Of a DNA stretch of 64,000 nucleotides, positions 61,918-64,000 are shown one piece after another. Under the pieces are notes generated by a model. That model saw only the letters and a list, made by a program, of their open reading frames with translations. It was not told the DNA's origin and did no database searches. Positions within the stretch are counted from its first letter, which is position 1. The number at the start of each line of letters is the position of its first letter. The stretch comes from JACMLD01 sp044223995 (GTDB lineage Bacteria; Bacteroidota; Bacteroidia; Chitinophagales; Chitinophagaceae). The stretch spans positions 372,001 through 436,000 of the forward strand of contig JBGALE010000003.1 in the NCBI GenBank assembly GCA_044223995.1. The letters are read 5' to 3'. Made by a program: the position numbers and the translations under genes.

Positions 61918-62931
61918 TTACCGCATCTGTAGTTTAACCTGTTCAACGGTTTGTTTTGTTCCATCGCCCTGTTCCTGCAGTTTTCCAACTGCTGCTGCGG
62001 CAGAGAAATTAACGATTTGTCCTGCTCCGAGCCCATTGCTGCATCCATAAATAAGTCCCGCCATAAAACAATCGCCGCTGCCTATTTTATCGATTACATT
62101 ATTACAGGAGTATTCGGCCGAAGTAAACAGCTTTCCTTCTGTATACAAGGTAGCATAATATTGGATGGCGCCATCATTGCCATCAAAACGAAATGTATTG
62201 GCGACCATCTTGCATTGGGGAAAACGATCACAGATGGCAGCCGATGTTTTTTCTGCATGCGCCAGGTAAGCATCTTTACTTTTCTTTTCATGAATGGCGG
62301 CATCCACCGGCAATCCCAGCAATGAATTCGCCGCCCAGATATTTCCCATTACCAGGTTGCAGTAAGCCATTAATTCAGGCATAATTTCTACCGGTTGTTT
62401 ACCATACTGCCAAAGTTTTGCGCGATAGTTTAAATCAACAGAAATAAAAATGCCTTTGAGTGCTGCTATTTTTACAACTTCCCGGCAAAGACCGGCAGTG
62501 TCTTCTGTCAGCGCCGGGCAAATAGCGCTGAAATGAAACCATGTCACATCTTCCAGTATTTTTTCCCAGTCAATCGTACCTGGCTTGAGCGATGCAAAGG
62601 AAGAATTCGCACGATCATAAATAACAGCAGCGTGTTTCAGATCGCGGCCCTGCTGTAAATAGTAGGCGCCAATACGCCGACCAGTTTTCTGGATGGCAGA
62701 AATAGCAATCTTTCTTTTTACCAATTCTGCCTTTATATCATCCGATATATAATTGTCCGGTAATGCGGTAAAATATTTTACCGGCAGGTTCCAGTTGGCC
62801 AAAGCAGTAGCAACATTCAATTCTGCACCGCCGATATATACCGGGACCAGGTGCTGGTTGATCCATTCTCCGTTTGTCATTGGGGAAAACCGAAGCAACA
62901 ATTCACCGAAGCACAAAATATTGTCCTGCAT
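61918..62931 (-). CDS. kdgK: 2-keto-3-deoxygluconate kinase (PfkB family)
   Basis: The 337-aa kinase phosphorylates 2-keto-3-deoxygluconate to KDPG. It opens with ILCFGELLLRFSPM and VYIGGAELNVATALANW; the ATP/catalytic motif near the C-terminus reads KIGSGDCFMAGLIYG with the catalytic Asp. GAYYLQQGRDLKHAAVIYDR is the substrate lid. It sits between uxaC and eda, matching its step in the pathway. Confidence 0.93.
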   Translation of the reverse strand: MQDNILCFGELLLRFSPMTNGEWINQHLVPVYIGGAELNVATALANWNLPVKYFTALPDNYISDDIKAELVKRKIAISAIQKTGRRIGAYYLQQGRDLKHAAVIYDRANSSFASLKPGTIDWEKILEDVTWFHFSAICPALTEDTAGLCREVVKIAALKGIFISVDLNYRAKLWQYGKQPVEIMPELMAYCNLVMGNIWAANSLLGLPVDAAIHEKKSKDAYLAHAEKTSAAICDRFPQCKMVANTFRFDGNDGAIQYYATLYTEGKLFTSAEYSCNNVIDKIGSGDCFMAGLIYGCSNGLGAGQIVNFSAAAAVGKLQEQGDGTKQTVEQVKLQMR

Positions 62932-62949
62932 GATGCTTTATTTAATCGT

Positions 62950-64000
62950 TCATGCAACCGTTGTTGCCGCCTTCGCTAGTTGAAAATTGAAATAATTCTT
63001 TGCATTGAAGAAACAAATGTCCTTAATAATCTTGCCGATCCAATTGATGTCATTGGGTAATTCGCCGTTCTCCATTTCTTCGCCGAGTATATTGCATAAT
63101 ATTCTTCTGAAATACTCGTGCCGCGGAAATGACAGGAAGCTCCTGGAATCGGTGAGCATACCAATAAAGCGGCTCAGCAATCCCATATTTGATAATGCGT
63201 TTATCTGCCTTGTCATACCATCTTTCTGGTCCATGAACCACCATGCTGACCCATATTGTATTTTCCCGGCTACAGAGCCGTCATTAAAATTGCCGGTCAT
63301 CGATGCAAACAATTCATTGTTGGCCGGGTTGAGGTTGTATAAAATAGTTTTTGCCAGTTTATTATCCTTATCCATCGTGGCGAGAAAAGCGGCCAGGGTT
63401 TGTCCTTGTGAATAATCACCTATGGAATCCCACCCGGTGTCCGCGCCCAGTTGTTGCAATTTCCTTGTATTGTTATTGCGCATAGCACCAACATGATATT
63501 GCTGTACCCAGTTCTTTTCCCAATCCCAGGTAGCAAACTGTACCAGCATGGCCGATTTAAATTGTTTTCTTTCTTTTTCGTCCAGTATATGTCCACTAAT
63601 GATCCTGGTAAATATCTGTTTGATCTCTGTTTCGGTATAGGTTTCGGCATACATATTTTCCAGTCCATGATCCGACACCAGGCATCCTGTTGCTGCAAAA
63701 AAATCATGGCGCTGCTTCAATGCATCAAGGTATTGCTGGTAGTTTGAAATGGATGTATTGCTAACTGCTTCCAGTTTTTTAAGGTAGCTGTTGAATTTGG
63801 TGGTATCATCCACATTCATGGCATTGTCGGGACGAAACGCAGGCAATACCGGTATTTCAAAACCATCTTTTTTCAGCCGGATATGATGTTCCAGCGAATC
63901 AATTGGATCATCGGTAGTACAAACAACCGCGACATTCATTGTCCGCAGCAGGTTTTTTACACTAAACGCGGGCGTAATTAACTGTGCATTGCATTGCTGG
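62950..64000 (-). CDS. uxaC: Uronate isomerase (5' end beyond window)
   Basis: About 350 codons of UxaC are visible; the frame stays open to the right edge, so roughly 115-120 N-terminal residues are outside. UxaC isomerises D-glucuronate to fructuronate and D-galacturonate to tagaturonate. Visible landmarks are PAFSVKNLLRTMNVAVVCTT, PVLPAFRPDN, VSDHGLENM, QYHVGAMRNNNTRKLQQLG and the C-terminal MLTDSRSFLSFPRHEYFRRI. It leads the uronate operon, with kdgK 18 bases downstream. Confidence 0.95.
   Translation of the reverse strand, partial: QQCNAQLITPAFSVKNLLRTMNVAVVCTTDDPIDSLEHHIRLKKDGFEIPVLPAFRPDNAMNVDDTTKFNSYLKKLEAVSNTSISNYQQYLDALKQRHDFFAATGCLVSDHGLENMYAETYTETEIKQIFTRIISGHILDEKERKQFKSAMLVQFATWDWEKNWVQQYHVGAMRNNNTRKLQQLGADTGWDSIGDYSQGQTLAAFLATMDKDNKLAKTILYNLNPANNELFASMTGNFNDGSVAGKIQYGSAWWFMDQKDGMTRQINALSNMGLLSRFIGMLTDSRSFLSFPRHEYFRRILCNILGEEMENGELPNDINWIGKIIKDICFFNAKNYFNFQLAKAATTVA

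Noticed and set aside
1..64000. CRISPR arrays, transposases, phage or conjugation genes
   Set aside because: No regularly spaced repeats and no protein of these classes could be found on either strand.

Overview
The window looks like chromosomal DNA of a Bacteroidota member, most likely the family Chitinophagaceae. Supporting signs are the AT-rich leaders without clear Shine-Dalgarno sequences, the repeated -7 element TAnnTTTG (often with TTG or TTTG about 20 bases upstream), and the gene families DUF5916, DUF4199, DUF4091, DUF4331, CarboxypepD_reg/TonB receptors and Nudix-wHTH sugar regulators. There are no transposases, phage genes or CRISPR arrays. Both edges cut genes: a DUF5916 protein on the left and uxaC on the right.

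Layout. 0-8 kb: exported DUF5916 protein, a Nudix-type regulator divergent from a GH3 glucosidase/sugar-isomerase operon, an Asp-box propeller protein, a methyltransferase. 8-24 kb: core genes (smc, nhaA, GH20 hexosaminidase, universal stress protein, an arginine deiminase/ctlX pair, pfkA, pyk). 23.6-24.05 kb: a gene-poor stretch with four AT-rich palindromes, a consensus promoter, a possible 35-codon gene and a bidirectional terminator. 24-30 kb: secreted sugar-related genes (DUF4091, carboxylesterase, a second Nudix-type regulator, Gfo/Idh/MocA oxidoreductase), then a GNAT acetyltransferase. 30.4-38.8 kb: tRNA-Pro(GGG) with a possible partial copy of its 3' end, a dihydroorotase-like protein lacking metal ligands, DUF4199, two glycosyltransferases and a complete gmhA/hddA/gmhB/hddC set for GDP-D-glycero-alpha-D-manno-heptose. 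38.8-45.1 kb: lepA and small envelope proteins, including an unlisted 35-aa membrane peptide. 45.2-52.7 kb: a cytochrome b561-like/molybdopterin enzyme pair, a DUF4331 protein split into two separately exported halves, a TonB receptor, a HupE/UreJ protein and a TPR lipoprotein. 52.7-59.7 kb: lutA-like, ribH, TPR protein, pdhA, recF, DUF721, a serine hydrolase and a cupin-like protein. 59.9-64 kb: uronate catabolic operon (uxaC-kdgK-eda-exuT).

Themes. The organism is equipped to break down polysaccharides (GH3, GH20, esterases, DUF4091, uronates), with local regulators. The two Nudix-wHTH paralogues have lost the same catalytic glutamates. Each faces a divergent sugar or ester gene across a palindrome fitting TTGTnTCAnTnTGAnnCA, so I infer a shared operator type. 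The most system-like unfamiliar region is the 46.9-52.6 kb envelope cluster around the split DUF4331 pair. All calls come from reading the sequence; no database search was run.
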